Below are positions 8,413-17,822 of a stretch of 64,000 nt of DNA, one piece after another. This DNA is from Halorubrum trapanicum (GTDB lineage: Archaea > Halobacteriota > Halobacteria > Halobacteriales > Haloferacaceae). A program made the translations under genes and the position numbers. Under the pieces are notes generated by a model, which made no database searches, had not been told where the DNA came from, and worked only from the letters and a program-made list of their open reading frames with translations. The stretch's first letter is position 1. Every line of letters starts with the position of its first letter. Where the stretch lies: assembly GCF_017873555.1 (NCBI RefSeq), contig NZ_JAGGKE010000001.1, forward strand, positions 1 to 64,000, read 5' to 3'.

Positions 8413-8580
8413 ACCACACAGAATCGACGCGAAACGCCTCCGAAGGCAGGCTGCGTCGTCAACTGGCCCGAATACGCATCGCCCGTAACCGTCCGGGTTC
8501 GGAGAAGAGAGCCGCACGACCGTATATATACTTCACTCTCGCAGGCGTCGAACGCGGAAGGGATCGACGCGTCCGGAGTC

Positions 8581-9537
8581 TCACCGGTTCCGGCTCACGG
8601 GGAACGCCACGCGGTCGGGGTTATCGTTGAACCGCTCTAAGATCCGCTCGTACAGCCGGTTCTTCACGCGCTGGCCGCGCCGCGGGTGCGTGAGGTACCG
8701 GACGCGAAGCTCGACCCACGACTCCTCCTGTCGGACGTTGACGCTCGGGCCGTCGTGGACCTCCAGTTCGACCGGCGTCTCCGCGAGCGCCTCGCGGTAG
8801 GCGGCGATCCCGTCCGCCATCTCCCGGCCGACCAGATCGGTCGCCTCCTCGATCATCACCGAGCGCGCGAACTCCAGGTCGGTCTCGTAGGCGACCTGGA
8901 CGGCCACCTCGTTCCAGACGTACGGCGACCCGCCGCCGCCGAAGTTGACGACGTTCGACGAGAGGACGACGCTGTTCGGGACGGTGACCACCCGCCCGGA
9001 GGGCTGGTTCGTCGTCACCAGTTCGCCGTTTATCTCCCACAGCGTCGTCACGAGGAAGTCGACGCCGATCACGTCGCCTTTCGCGTCGTCGATCCGGACC
9101 CGGTCGCCGACGCCGAATGGCTGCTTGACCGCGATGTACACCCACGCGATCAGCGATAAGAGCGGCTGCTGGAGCGCGAAGGTGATCGCGAACCCGATGA
9201 CGCCGAGCGAGAAGAGGAGTCCGAGCCAGTTCTCCGTCGCGACCGCGAGCGTCGCCACAGTCCCGACGACGCCGAACGCCAGCCGGAGGAGGTTCCGGAC
9301 GTTGTGCGCCCGGCGCTTGCTCGCAGAGCGCGTCAGCACGCGGACCGCGAGCAGGTAGCTCCCGTACACCAGCCCCGCGACGGCGACGACGAGAAGCGAC
9401 CGGCCCACCACCACCGGCGCGGGGTACCCGCCGATCGGCGGCCAGTTCGCGAGCGCGTCGGTCGTCCCGGCGATCGTTCCGGCGATCCCCGCCAACAGCC
9501 CGACCGCGAGCGACGCGAGTCCGAGTGGACGTCTCAC
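8581..9537 (-). CDS. mscS: MscS-family mechanosensitive ion channel
   Basis: A 318-residue membrane protein. It has an N-terminal hydrophobic helix, three further helices, then the pore-lining TM3 region and beta domain (ALQQPLLSLIAWVYIAVKQPFGVGDRVRI is the family hallmark at ~140-168), followed by the alpha/beta cytoplasmic domain with YLTHPRRGQRVKNRLYERIL near the end. MscS channels open under membrane tension to release osmolytes, useful for a halophile experiencing dilution. It is followed 3' by the TFB 1 gene on the same strand but with a 275-bp gap, so not obviously co-transcribed. Confidence 0.9.
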   Translation of the reverse strand: MRRPLGLASLAVGLLAGIAGTIAGTTDALANWPPIGGYPAPVVVGRSLLVVAVAGLVYGSYLLAVRVLTRSASKRRAHNVRNLLRLAFGVVGTVATLAVATENWLGLLFSLGVIGFAITFALQQPLLSLIAWVYIAVKQPFGVGDRVRIDDAKGDVIGVDFLVTTLWEINGELVTTNQPSGRVVTVPNSVVLSSNVVNFGGGGSPYVWNEVAVQVAYETDLEFARSVMIEEATDLVGREMADGIAAYREALAETPVELEVHDGPSVNVRQEESWVELRVRYLTHPRRGQRVKNRLYERILERFNDNPDRVAFPVSRNR

Positions 9538-9610
9538 GCTCGTCGCTCGCGGCCGACCGGCAAAACGGTTGTGCCGTCGCGGACGCGGGAGCCGCTCCCG
9601 TCTCCGACCG

Positions 9611-10921
9611 TCACACGCCGCCCGCGACGCGCGCGAGCGCCCCGGCGAGCACCCCGGTCGCGGCGGCGCAGTCCGCCCAGTCGGTCCACTCGCGGGGGTT
9701 GTGCGAGATCCCGTCGCGCGAGGGGGCGAAAAGCAGCGACGCGTCGGTGACGCGCGCGACCCGCATCGCGTCGTGGGCGGCGCCCGAGTGGAGGTCGATC
9801 GCCTCGCGGTCGGCCGCGTCGGCGGCGGCGTGGGCGGCCTCGCGGAGCCGGTCGCTCATCGGCGTCGGCGCGACGTCGAACGGGCGCTCGAACGCGGTCT
9901 CGACCCCCCGCTCGCGCTCCAGCCGCGCCAGCGAGTCGCGGGCGGCGTCGGCGATCGTCTCCATCGATTCGGTCTCGACGTCGCGAACGTCGACGCCCGC
10001 CTCGACGCGCCCGGGCACGACGTTCGTCGCGTTCGGCTCGACCGACAGCGATCCCACGGTGCCGACCGCCGACGGCGACGACGACGCCACGACCTCGTTG
10101 GCGGCGGTCTCGACGTCCAGCACGAACTCGCTCGCGGCCGCCAGCGCGTCGGTGCGCTCGCCCATCGCGGTCGCGCCCGCGTGGTTGGCCTCGCCCTCGA
10201 TCGTCGCCTCGCAGTGGGTGATGCCGGTGATAGTCGTCACGACGCCGGCGGCCGCGCCAGTCGACTCCAGCGTCGTGTCCTGTTCGACGTGGAGTTCGTA
10301 GAAGGCGTCCCACGACGCGGGATCCAGCGTCGTCCGCTCACCGTCCGCGTCGGTTGGCGTGACGGCGTCGACCGCGCTCCCCCCGCGGTAGCCGATTCGG
10401 TCGAGGGCTTCACCGAGCGTCTCTCCGTCGGGATTCGACAGCGCGAGGGCGTCGTCGAGCGCCAGTTCGCCGGTCGCCACGGTCGAGCCGAGCAGCCCGT
10501 TGCCGAACGTTCCACCCTCCTCCTCGGTGAAGCTGACGACGCCGACCGGTCTGTCGGGTTCGAACCCCTCGTCGCGCATCGCGCGCACCGCCTCCAGCGC
10601 GGCGTACACCCCGAGCGGGCCGTCGAAAATCCCGCCCTCGGGGACGCTGTCGAGGTGGCTCCCCGAGACGACCGGCGCCGCGTCCGGGTCGGCGCTCGCC
10701 GGGGTCCACGTCCCGAGAATATTGCCGACGGCGTCGACGGTGACGTCGAGGCCGGCGTCGCGGAGGCGCTCGACCAGCCGGTCTCTCGCCCGTCGGTTCG
10801 CCTCGGTACCGGTCCGGTTCGTTCGCGCGTGCGCGTCAGGGTCGTCCGTCTCGACCCGGCCGAACGCCGCGTTCGCCTCGATGTCCGCGCGGAGCCGGTC
10901 TGCGTCGACTGGGAGTCTCAT
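9611..10921 (-). CDS. M20-family Zn-dependent amidohydrolase (allantoate/N-carbamoyl amino acid hydrolase type)
   Basis: A 436-residue cytoplasmic dimetal hydrolase. Metal ligands are visible in GSHLDSVPEGGIFDGPLGV (His and Asp, ~90-108) and in SFTEEEGGTFGNGLLGS (Glu pair, ~138-154). The central lid (residues ~215-330) begins with the HVEQ motif ELHVEQ. The C-terminal GAAHDAM carries another conserved His. Family members cleave N-carbamoyl-L-amino acids, beta-ureidopropionate or allantoate, releasing ammonia and CO2; I cannot choose among these. No purine or pyrimidine catabolic gene is adjacent. Confidence 0.85.
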   Translation of the reverse strand: MRLPVDADRLRADIEANAAFGRVETDDPDAHARTNRTGTEANRRARDRLVERLRDAGLDVTVDAVGNILGTWTPASADPDAAPVVSGSHLDSVPEGGIFDGPLGVYAALEAVRAMRDEGFEPDRPVGVVSFTEEEGGTFGNGLLGSTVATGELALDDALALSNPDGETLGEALDRIGYRGGSAVDAVTPTDADGERTTLDPASWDAFYELHVEQDTTLESTGAAAGVVTTITGITHCEATIEGEANHAGATAMGERTDALAAASEFVLDVETAANEVVASSSPSAVGTVGSLSVEPNATNVVPGRVEAGVDVRDVETESMETIADAARDSLARLERERGVETAFERPFDVAPTPMSDRLREAAHAAADAADREAIDLHSGAAHDAMRVARVTDASLLFAPSRDGISHNPREWTDWADCAAATGVLAGALARVAGGV

Positions 10922-11240
10922 ACCGGGACCGGGCGCCGCGGGATCAAAACGGTTCGGTCTCCGGCGGTCGCGTCGGGGTCCGATCGGGCGGGGTCGATCG
11001 GGTCGGCATCAACGGGTGGGAACGTCACCGCACCCCGAACACTCTCCGAGCCCGTGAGGTAATCAGGCCGTCACCCGTACGATCCCTCGCCCGTTGATAA
11101 ACGGCCCTCCACCGCTTTCGTCGACGTGTGCTTCCGCCGGTAGCGGAGCGAAAATCCACGCTCCAGACGTGAGATGGGATCGACTATCTGAGAAACACGC
11201 AAGAGTCAACTATTTATTCGCAATCTCATTAGGGAATCTA
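10922..11240. other. Intergenic gap with a divergent promoter region
   Basis: No gene is supported in these 319 nt. The right end holds the promoter of the downstream wHTH gene: TATA-like ctatttattc at 11210-11219, about 27 nt before its ATG. A second A/T-rich element (ttgataaac, 11094-11102) has no obvious target. Confidence 0.5.
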
Positions 11241-12026
11241 ATGGTAGACGACGGAACCGATCTCCGCTCGGTACTCGCCAAGCGGGACGATATTCTCGCG
11301 TCTCTCGCGGAGTCTCCCGCGCGAAAGCCGGAACTCGTCGACGAACTCTCGGTCTCGCGGTCGACGGTCGACCGCGCGATCGGCGAACTGACCGACGTCG
11401 ACTGCGTCGTCGCGGACGGATCCACCTACAGCGTGACGAAGGCCGGCCATCTCGCGCTCGCCGAGCGAACGGAGTACGTCGCCAGCACCGACGCGATCGG
11501 CCGCGCGAGCGGATTACTGAAGCACCTGCCGGCGACGGCCGAGATCCCCCCGGTGTTCTTCAAGGGGGCGACGGTGACGCGATCGGAGCCGCACGCGCCC
11601 GATCGGGCGGCCGCGGCGAGCGCCTCGCTGCTCACGGAGGCGACGAGCATGCGGGGACTCGCCCCGACCGTCCTGAAATCGGACGTCTTCACCGTCGACG
11701 GCGAGCTCGAACGCGACGATCTGACCGTCGAAATCGTCGCCGAACGGAGCGTGATCGACTCGCTCAGGTCGTTCCCGGCGACGCCGACCGAATCGCTGCT
11801 CGGCAGGGAGTCGCTGTCGCTCTACGAGTCCGAGACGAGCCTCCCGTACGCGCTGTGGATCATGGAAACCCCGGAGGGAGACCACGCTGGCATCACCGTT
11901 CACGATTCCGGCGGCAGCGTCGCCGGCATGATCATGACGCAGTCGGAACCGGCTCTCAGATGGGCGAACGACCGGTATCGGGAGTACAAGCGGCGGGCGT
12001 CGCCCGTCGCCGTCACCCCGGACTGA
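11241..12026 (+). CDS. Winged-helix transcriptional regulator (haloarchaeal DUF1724-like)
   Basis: A 261-residue protein. Residues ~10-75 are a winged helix-turn-helix (DILASLAESPARKPELVDEL then SVSRSTVDRAIGEL as the recognition helix). Residues ~100-255 form the alpha/beta effector domain found C-terminal in archaeal regulators of this kind, containing a phospholipase-D-fold-like pattern. The ATG at 11241 is chosen because a TATA box lies 27 nt upstream; an ORF from 11094 would run through the promoter. It is probably a DNA-binding regulator with an unknown ligand and regulon. Confidence 0.85.
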   Translation: MVDDGTDLRSVLAKRDDILASLAESPARKPELVDELSVSRSTVDRAIGELTDVDCVVADGSTYSVTKAGHLALAERTEYVASTDAIGRASGLLKHLPATAEIPPVFFKGATVTRSEPHAPDRAAAASASLLTEATSMRGLAPTVLKSDVFTVDGELERDDLTVEIVAERSVIDSLRSFPATPTESLLGRESLSLYESETSLPYALWIMETPEGDHAGITVHDSGGSVAGMIMTQSEPALRWANDRYREYKRRASPVAVTPD

Positions 12027-12147
12027 GCTACGTCGGCTCCCTCGACCCCGTCTCTTCAGAGACGCCCGGTTCGAAACGGTCGGTAGAGAGGGACTGCTTC
12101 GTGACTAATGACCGTAATTTAAGAGAATCGGACAAAACGAGTGTACC

Positions 12148-12504
12148 GTGCCCTCCTCAAAACGCATTGCGGCGGCGTTGGTACTGATCGGTATACTCGG
12201 ATTGGCGTACTCGGTGCTGACCAGACAGGAGTTAATTGGGGCGTGGGTGACGATTTCAGCGTTCGTCGTCGCGGTACTGGTGTACTACGGCGATGCCGAA
12301 CGTCATACGCTCGCTCGCGCTACGATCGCTGTCACGGTCGTCTATGGCGTTTTCACGGGCCAGCTTCCGATGGCTGTCATCGCCGCCTGCGTTGTCTACC
12401 TCTCCGCGTGGCTCACCGGACCGGACGGTCCGTTCAACGCGCCTGATACGGCGATATTCCCGGCTAAACGAGCGACTACCGAGGAGTCTGAACACACTGA
12501 TTGA
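12148..12504 (+). CDS. Small multi-span membrane protein, function unknown
   Basis: A 118-residue protein reading from a GTG start (MPSSKRIAAALVLIGILG). Four hydrophobic segments are visible between residues 7 and 90, followed by a short hydrophilic tail rich in Thr and Glu. A TATA-like aatttaaga (12116-12124) lies ~27 nt upstream, supporting the GTG. GC content is slightly lower than in its neighbours. No family assignment. Confidence 0.65.
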   Translation: MPSSKRIAAALVLIGILGLAYSVLTRQELIGAWVTISAFVVAVLVYYGDAERHTLARATIAVTVVYGVFTGQLPMAVIAACVVYLSAWLTGPDGPFNAPDTAIFPAKRATTEESEHTD

Positions 12505-12670
12505 CGGCCGTGATCCCTTGTCCTGACCGAAGCCGGGTCCGGACATCTCCCACTGAGATCCCGAGAGAGTCAGCGTTCCGTGGTCGTGTCTAACGGGGAC
12601 CCTGTTCGACGAGCGACGCCGCGGACGATCCGGAAAACACTTGCCTCCGGCCGTTCTGGAATCGGTCGGC

Positions 12671-12883
12671 ATGTCCCCGTTGCTCCTCTAAGGCGCGGCC
12701 GCCGGTATCGTCCTCCTGATCAGCCTCGTGTTCCTCGTCGTCCACCTCGCGCTGATCGTGTGGACGTACTCGGACGCGGAGTCCCGCAGCGACCACCCGC
12801 CGATCCTCTGGGCGCTCGTCGTGTTCTTCGCCCCGATCCTCGGGGTGTTGCTGTACCTCATCATCGGCCGGAACTCCTACTAG
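12671..12883 (+). pseudogene. Small PLDc_N-like membrane protein gene interrupted by TAA at codon 7
   Basis: Reading from ATG 12671 gives MSPLLL, then TAA at 12689-12691, then an uninterrupted 63-codon frame to TAG 12883. The distal frame starts GAAAGIVLLISLVFLVVH, has a first hydrophobic helix, a charged turn WTYSDAES, a second helix ALVVFFAPILGVLLYL and ends IIGRNSY. This is the two-helix layout of small phospholipase-D-nuclease N-terminal-like (PLDc_N) membrane proteins. The ATG and the distal frame are in phase, so a single base change (for example CAA to TAA) explains the break. Translation could restart at an internal GTG (about codon 17) but would lose most of helix 1. A sequencing error is possible. 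Confidence 0.6.
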
Positions 12884-12934
12884 ACCGCCGTCCTTCGCGG
12901 TCGTCCGCGAACGACGACTGATACAGACACGGAC

Positions 12935-13963
12935 TCACACCCCTCTGAGCACGCTCGTCGCCCCGACCGTCTCGGCGACGACCCACGCGACGAACAGCCC
13001 GTAGGCCGCGAGCAGCGCGTACGACTCGCGCGCGGTGAGCGCGAGGCTCGTCCGGAGCGTCACGAAGAGCAGGACGGTCGCGCCCGTCAACACGCCGAGC
13101 ATCGGCACCGCCGTCGAGAAGTTGACGGCGACCTCGCCGACGATCAGCACGCCGAGCGGGATCGCGACGAGCAGGTCGAACGTGTTCGACCCGAGGACGT
13201 TGCCGAGGCTCGTCGCGCCCCGGTCGGCGCGGGCGGTCCGGACGCTCACCAGCGCGTCCGGCAGGCTCGTCGCGGCCGCGACGACCGTGACGCCGGCGAG
13301 GAACTCGGGGATCCCGAAGGTGACGCCGAGCGACTCCACCGACGCGACGAGGCGCTCGACCGTGACGACGATGAGCCCGAGTCCGGCCGCCAGTTTCGCC
13401 CACTCGCGGCGGACGTCGACCCCGTCGCGGACCCGGTCCATCGCCGCGTCGTCGACGTCTTGGTACTGGATAAAGAGGTAGAGACCGTACAGCGCGAGGG
13501 GGATGACCGCGAGCGACCGGGGCATCGTCCCGACGATCGGCTCCGACGAGACCGGGAAGTAGATGGCCGCGAGCGCGAACGTCACGACCAGCGCCGACAC
13601 CGCGAGCATGTAGAACTGCGCCTCCTTGTACACGATCGCTCGGTTGGCCTCCAGTTTGCCGTCGCCCCCGAGTCCGGACACCGCGGGGATCACGAGGACG
13701 TTGAAGATGGCCGACCCGACCAGCGCGCCCACGCCCATGTCGAAGACGCCGGTGACGGCGGTGACGAGCACGCTCACCAGCTCTGGGAAGCTCGACCCGA
13801 TCGCGACGACGATCGACCCCTGAACCACCGCCGGCAGGCCGTAGTACCCGGAGAGCGTCTCGGCGGCCTCTTCCAGCCAGCCGCTCCCCAGCCAGATGAA
13901 CCCGGTCGCGGCGACGATCACCAGGACGTGGACGGTCGGCGTGTCAGGGAGGATCCCGGTCAC
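12935..13963 (-). CDS. CaCA-family sodium/calcium exchanger-like transporter
   Basis: A 342-residue membrane protein with about ten hydrophobic segments and the two inverted alpha repeats of the CaCA superfamily: VVAIGSSFPELVSVLVTA (~52-69) and VVAAATSLPDALVSVRTA (~227-244). A hydrophilic loop (DVDDAAMDRVRDGVDVRREW) separates the halves. These antiporters exchange Ca2+ (or K+) for Na+ or H+. Start is GTG at 13963, three nucleotides after the malQ stop on the same strand, so it probably shares malQ's transcript. Confidence 0.9.
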   Translation of the reverse strand: MTGILPDTPTVHVLVIVAATGFIWLGSGWLEEAAETLSGYYGLPAVVQGSIVVAIGSSFPELVSVLVTAVTGVFDMGVGALVGSAIFNVLVIPAVSGLGGDGKLEANRAIVYKEAQFYMLAVSALVVTFALAAIYFPVSSEPIVGTMPRSLAVIPLALYGLYLFIQYQDVDDAAMDRVRDGVDVRREWAKLAAGLGLIVVTVERLVASVESLGVTFGIPEFLAGVTVVAAATSLPDALVSVRTARADRGATSLGNVLGSNTFDLLVAIPLGVLIVGEVAVNFSTAVPMLGVLTGATVLLFVTLRTSLALTARESYALLAAYGLFVAWVVAETVGATSVLRGV

Positions 13964-13966
13964 GGC

Positions 13967-15457
13967 TCACCGCACGTGTTTCCCGCCCAGCTCCCACAGC
14001 CGGTCCGCGATTTCGTCGTCGAGCGCGTCCCGGGTGACGCGCCACTCCCAGTTGCCGTCCAGCGTCCCCGGCTCGTTGAACCGCGCCTCGCTGCCGAGTC
14101 CGAGCAGGTCCTGTAGCGTCGTCACGGCGAGGATCGCGTCCGAGGCCCACACCTCGTCGATGATCGCCCACTCGCTCGGCTCGTCGGGGTCCGAGCCGAC
14201 GTTGTACCGGAAGCAGTCGCGCTGTTCGGGCGGCAGGTCCTCGAAGTAGCCGACCCACGTGTCCGTGTCGTGCGTCGAGGTGTAGCCGACGACGCCCTCG
14301 TCGTAGTGCATCGGCTGGTACTCGTTCCCCTCCGCACACCAGTCGGCGTACTGCGGGACGCGCATTCCCGGGAAGCCGAACTCGGCCATCAGCCCGTCCA
14401 TCGCCGGCGCCTCGAAGCCGAGGTCCTCCGCGATGAAGGGGGCCTCGCCGAGCTCGCGCTCGACCGCCTCGAACAGGTCGCGGCCCGGCCCGTCGCGCCA
14501 CTCCCCGTCGCCCGGGTCGCCGCCCTCGGCGGGGATCGCCCAGTACTTCGCGAACCCGAGGAAGTGGTCGAGCCGCGCCACGTCGGCGAGCTCGAACAGC
14601 CGGCGGAACCGGTCGAGCCACCAGTCGTACCCCGACTCCGCGAGCCGGTCCCAGTCGTACAGCGGATTCCCCCAGCGCTGGCCGGAGTCGCCCGCGTTCG
14701 GCGGGACGCCCGCGACCGCGGTCGGGCGGTTCCCCTCGTCGAGCCGGAACGCCTCCGGGCTGGCCCACACGTCCGCGGAGTCGAGCGCGACGTAGATGGG
14801 CACGTCGCCGACGATCGACACCCCCTCCTCGGCCGCGACCGCGCGCAGGTCGCGCCACTGGCGGTCGAACGTCCACTGGACGAATTCGCGGAACCGGACC
14901 TCGCGGGCGTGCTCGTCGCGCGCCTCGGCCAGCGCCTCGGGGTCGCGCGTCCGCAGCGGCTCGGGCCACTCGGTCCAGACGTCCTCCGGCCGCGCCTCCG
15001 AGACCGCCCGGAACAGCGCGTAGTCGGGGAGCCACGGCTCGCGCTCGCGGAACGCGTCTATCGCCGCGCGGTCGTCCTCGGTCGCCCGCTCCTCGAAGCG
15101 ATCGAAGGCGGTCCGCAACAGCGGGAGCTTGTACTCCCGGACCGCGTCGTAGTCGACGCGGTCGGTCGGGAACTCGGGGACCGGCTCTAGGTCGTCTCGG
15201 TCGAGCCAGCCGTCGTCGACGAGTCCCTCGGGGTCGACGAACAGCGGGTTGCCGGCGAACGCCGACGGCGACTGGTACGGCGACTCCCCGGCGACCGAGA
15301 GCGTCGGGCCGATCGGACAGATCTGCCAGTGGTCGACGCCGGCGTCGCCGAGGAACGAGAGGAACTCGCGCGCGCCCTCGCCGAGGTCGCCGATCCCGTA
15401 CGCCCCCGGCAGCGAGGTGACGTGACAGAAGACGCCGTCGGAGCGGTCGAATCGCAT
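13967..15457 (-). CDS. malQ: 4-alpha-glucanotransferase (amylomaltase, GH77)
   Basis: A 496-residue cytoplasmic enzyme that disproportionates maltodextrins. GH77 hallmarks are present: CHVTSLPGAYGIGDLG at the N-terminus, SPYQSPSAFAGNPLFV, VARLDHFLGF (nucleophile Asp), FIAEDLGF (acid/base Glu) and STHDTDTWVGY (transition-state Asp). The start MRFDRSDGVF is preferred over an ATG seven codons upstream by family length and N-terminus. It lies upstream of the cation exchanger and next to the GH13 amylase and glucoamylase, forming an alpha-glucan utilisation block. Confidence 0.95.
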   Translation of the reverse strand: MRFDRSDGVFCHVTSLPGAYGIGDLGEGAREFLSFLGDAGVDHWQICPIGPTLSVAGESPYQSPSAFAGNPLFVDPEGLVDDGWLDRDDLEPVPEFPTDRVDYDAVREYKLPLLRTAFDRFEERATEDDRAAIDAFREREPWLPDYALFRAVSEARPEDVWTEWPEPLRTRDPEALAEARDEHAREVRFREFVQWTFDRQWRDLRAVAAEEGVSIVGDVPIYVALDSADVWASPEAFRLDEGNRPTAVAGVPPNAGDSGQRWGNPLYDWDRLAESGYDWWLDRFRRLFELADVARLDHFLGFAKYWAIPAEGGDPGDGEWRDGPGRDLFEAVERELGEAPFIAEDLGFEAPAMDGLMAEFGFPGMRVPQYADWCAEGNEYQPMHYDEGVVGYTSTHDTDTWVGYFEDLPPEQRDCFRYNVGSDPDEPSEWAIIDEVWASDAILAVTTLQDLLGLGSEARFNEPGTLDGNWEWRVTRDALDDEIADRLWELGGKHVR

Positions 15458-15565
15458 ACGCCACCCTGCGATCCCCACCGACTCAAGCGTTGCGTCCGCC
15501 CGGGTCGCGTCCGAGCGAACCGCACCGCGGTCGGCCGCGGGGAGATCGATCGAGCGGTCGGCCGC

Positions 15566-17692
15566 TCACTCCGCTTCGACCGGCACCACCGCCACCTCGT
15601 CGACGCGGATCCGCTCGGTCCCGTCGCCGTCCTCGACGACGCACCGCTCGCCGGCCACCAGGTCGCGCTCGCCGTGGTCGAGTTCGACCGCGACGCTCGC
15701 GTCGGCCGGCGCGAAGTTGAGGACGACGACGAGGTCCTCCTCGCCGTCGCTCCGGCGGAACGCGACCACGTCGTCCGGGTGGACGTCGCCGCTGGCGACG
15801 ATCGGTTGTTCCGAGAGATCGCCGCTCGCGACGTGGTAGCCGACGCGGTCGAGTTCGCCCGCGGGACCGAGCGCCGGGTGCTCCCGGCGCGTCTCGAGCA
15901 GTCGCTCGTAGCGGTCGCGGACCTCTTCTCGCGCGTGGTCCCACGCGATCGCGTCGCGGCGGCCGCGCTGGCCGATCTCCTGGCCGGCATACACCATCGG
16001 GACGCCCGGAAGCGTCATGATCGCCGCGCCAGCGGCGGCCGCGGCCGCGTCCCCGCACTCGACGCGGTAGCGCGTCTCGTCGTGGTTCTCGATGTACTGG
16101 AGGAACTCCGCGTGGTCGGGGAACCCGATCTCGGCGCGCCCGTCGACCGCGTCGAGGACGGTCGCCGCCGGCTCCGCGCCCCGGCCCACCTGTCGGAGCT
16201 GGAAGTACAGCGTCGCGTCGAAGTGGACGTCGAACATCCCCTCGTGGAACCCGGGGATGTACGGGATCGTCTCGTCCATCAGGAGGAACTCCCGGTCGAT
16301 GTCCTTCACGCGGTCGCGCAGTTCGCGCCAGAACGAGTCGGGGACCGCCCACGCCATGTCGCAGCGGAACCCGTCGACGAGCGGCGCCCACTCGTCGATC
16401 ACGTCCAGCAGGAACCGGCGTACGTCGAGGTTCGCGTGGTTCAGGTTCGCGATCAGCTCCCAGTCGAAGTAGGTGCCCGGCTCGCCGGACGCCTGCCACT
16501 CGTAGCGGTCGCGGAACGGCGAGTCGGGGTTCCGATACGCGTCCCGAAACCACTCGTGGTCGCGCGCGGTGTGGTTGGCGACGAAGTCGAACAGCACGCG
16601 CATCCCGTGGTCGTGGGCGGTGTCGACGAGCGCCTCGAAGTCGTCGCGGTCGCCGAGGTCGTCGGCGGTGTCGAAGAAGTCGACGATATTGTAGCCGTGC
16701 GGCTTCCCGTCGTGGCCGAGGACCGGCGTGAGCCAGAGCGTGTCGACGCCGAGTTCGGCAATCTGCGGGATCCGCTCGGCGATCGCGTCGAACGCTTCCC
16801 CCTCCTCGGCGTCCGCGAAGGTGCGGACGAACACCTCGTAGACGGCGGCCTCCCGGGTCCACTCGGGCGGGTCGTTGAGTCGCCGCGTCTCGAAGTCGGG
16901 CGTGTCCGGCGTCAACACGGCCTCGCCGCCGGCGGCCTCGCCGATCGCAGACGCGCCGTCGCCGGCGCGCTCGACCGCGGCCGCGTCGGCGACGCTGACC
17001 CGCGGGTTCTCGCCCGGATCCCTCGCGACCGCGACGGCGTGAACCCGAAGTCGGTCCGGCACGGCGTCGAGCGGCACGCGGAGCTCGCGGCCGTCCTCGC
17101 CCACGCGCAGCGCGTCTCGGGGATTCGACCGACCGTCGGCGACCGCGGTCTCGACGTCGCGGTCGTCGACGACGAACGTCACCGTCAGGTCGTCGGCGTC
17201 GAGCGTCGACTCCGGGTTCGGCGTCGGAACCGCGGTGAACACCGCCTCGCCGGCGCTTTCGCCCGACGGATATTCGGTCGCTTGCCCCGCCGACTCCTCC
17301 CCGTCGAACGCGACGCTCGCGTCCACCTGGACCCGCGGGCGACCGACCCCCTCGTGTCGCTCCCGCGCGGCGTAGTCGCTCGGTATCCCGTCCGCGTCGC
17401 GGTCGCGTATCGCGGTGCCGCTCCCGCCCGCGACGTCGACGCCCTCGTAGCTCGCGGCGAACGCGCGCACCGTGAGCAGGTGGTCGCCGTCCGGCGCGTC
17501 GAGTCCGAGCAGGTAGCGACCCGGCACGTCCGGGGTGAACCCGGTCACGGGGGCGTCGCCGACGGTCGCCTCGCTGTCGGGCGGCGCGTCCGCGACGCGC
17601 CACGCGTACGTTGCGTCCGGGTCCGGGTCTCTCGGTGCAAGCTCCGTCCGCTCGCCGGTCGGGAGGAAGCGCGGGGGTCCGGGGTGGTGCAT
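15566..17692 (-). CDS. GH13 alpha-amylase-family glucan hydrolase
   Basis: A 708-residue enzyme. About 240 residues of beta-sandwich-like N-terminal modules precede the (beta/alpha)8 barrel. Barrel regions are readable in order: LFDFVANHT (region I), DGFRCDMAW (region II, nucleophile Asp), FLLMDETIP (region III, acid/base Glu) and YIENHDETR (region IV). A C-terminal all-beta domain closes the protein. There is no signal peptide, so it is presumably intracellular and acts on maltodextrins or glycogen; specificity (amylase, cyclomaltodextrinase, neopullulanase) is not decided. It is divergent from the glucoamylase across 130 bp. Confidence 0.92.
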   Translation of the reverse strand: MHHPGPPRFLPTGERTELAPRDPDPDATYAWRVADAPPDSEATVGDAPVTGFTPDVPGRYLLGLDAPDGDHLLTVRAFAASYEGVDVAGGSGTAIRDRDADGIPSDYAARERHEGVGRPRVQVDASVAFDGEESAGQATEYPSGESAGEAVFTAVPTPNPESTLDADDLTVTFVVDDRDVETAVADGRSNPRDALRVGEDGRELRVPLDAVPDRLRVHAVAVARDPGENPRVSVADAAAVERAGDGASAIGEAAGGEAVLTPDTPDFETRRLNDPPEWTREAAVYEVFVRTFADAEEGEAFDAIAERIPQIAELGVDTLWLTPVLGHDGKPHGYNIVDFFDTADDLGDRDDFEALVDTAHDHGMRVLFDFVANHTARDHEWFRDAYRNPDSPFRDRYEWQASGEPGTYFDWELIANLNHANLDVRRFLLDVIDEWAPLVDGFRCDMAWAVPDSFWRELRDRVKDIDREFLLMDETIPYIPGFHEGMFDVHFDATLYFQLRQVGRGAEPAATVLDAVDGRAEIGFPDHAEFLQYIENHDETRYRVECGDAAAAAAGAAIMTLPGVPMVYAGQEIGQRGRRDAIAWDHAREEVRDRYERLLETRREHPALGPAGELDRVGYHVASGDLSEQPIVASGDVHPDDVVAFRRSDGEEDLVVVLNFAPADASVAVELDHGERDLVAGERCVVEDGDGTERIRVDEVAVVPVEAE

Positions 17693-17822
17693 GTGACGGC
17701 CATCGACGCCCGGGGCCTTCGGTGTTGCTCTTGTTCCGGTGCCACTCAGGGTAGCGACGCCCGGCACGGACGGTCCCCGCCGCGGTCGTCAAGGCTTTTA
17801 CTCCGGCAGGCGCAGGGCGCGT

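Noticed and set aside
8519-8535. tatatatac as a promoter for an unannotated small gene
   Set aside because: No reading frame or structured RNA begins at a suitable distance on either strand.
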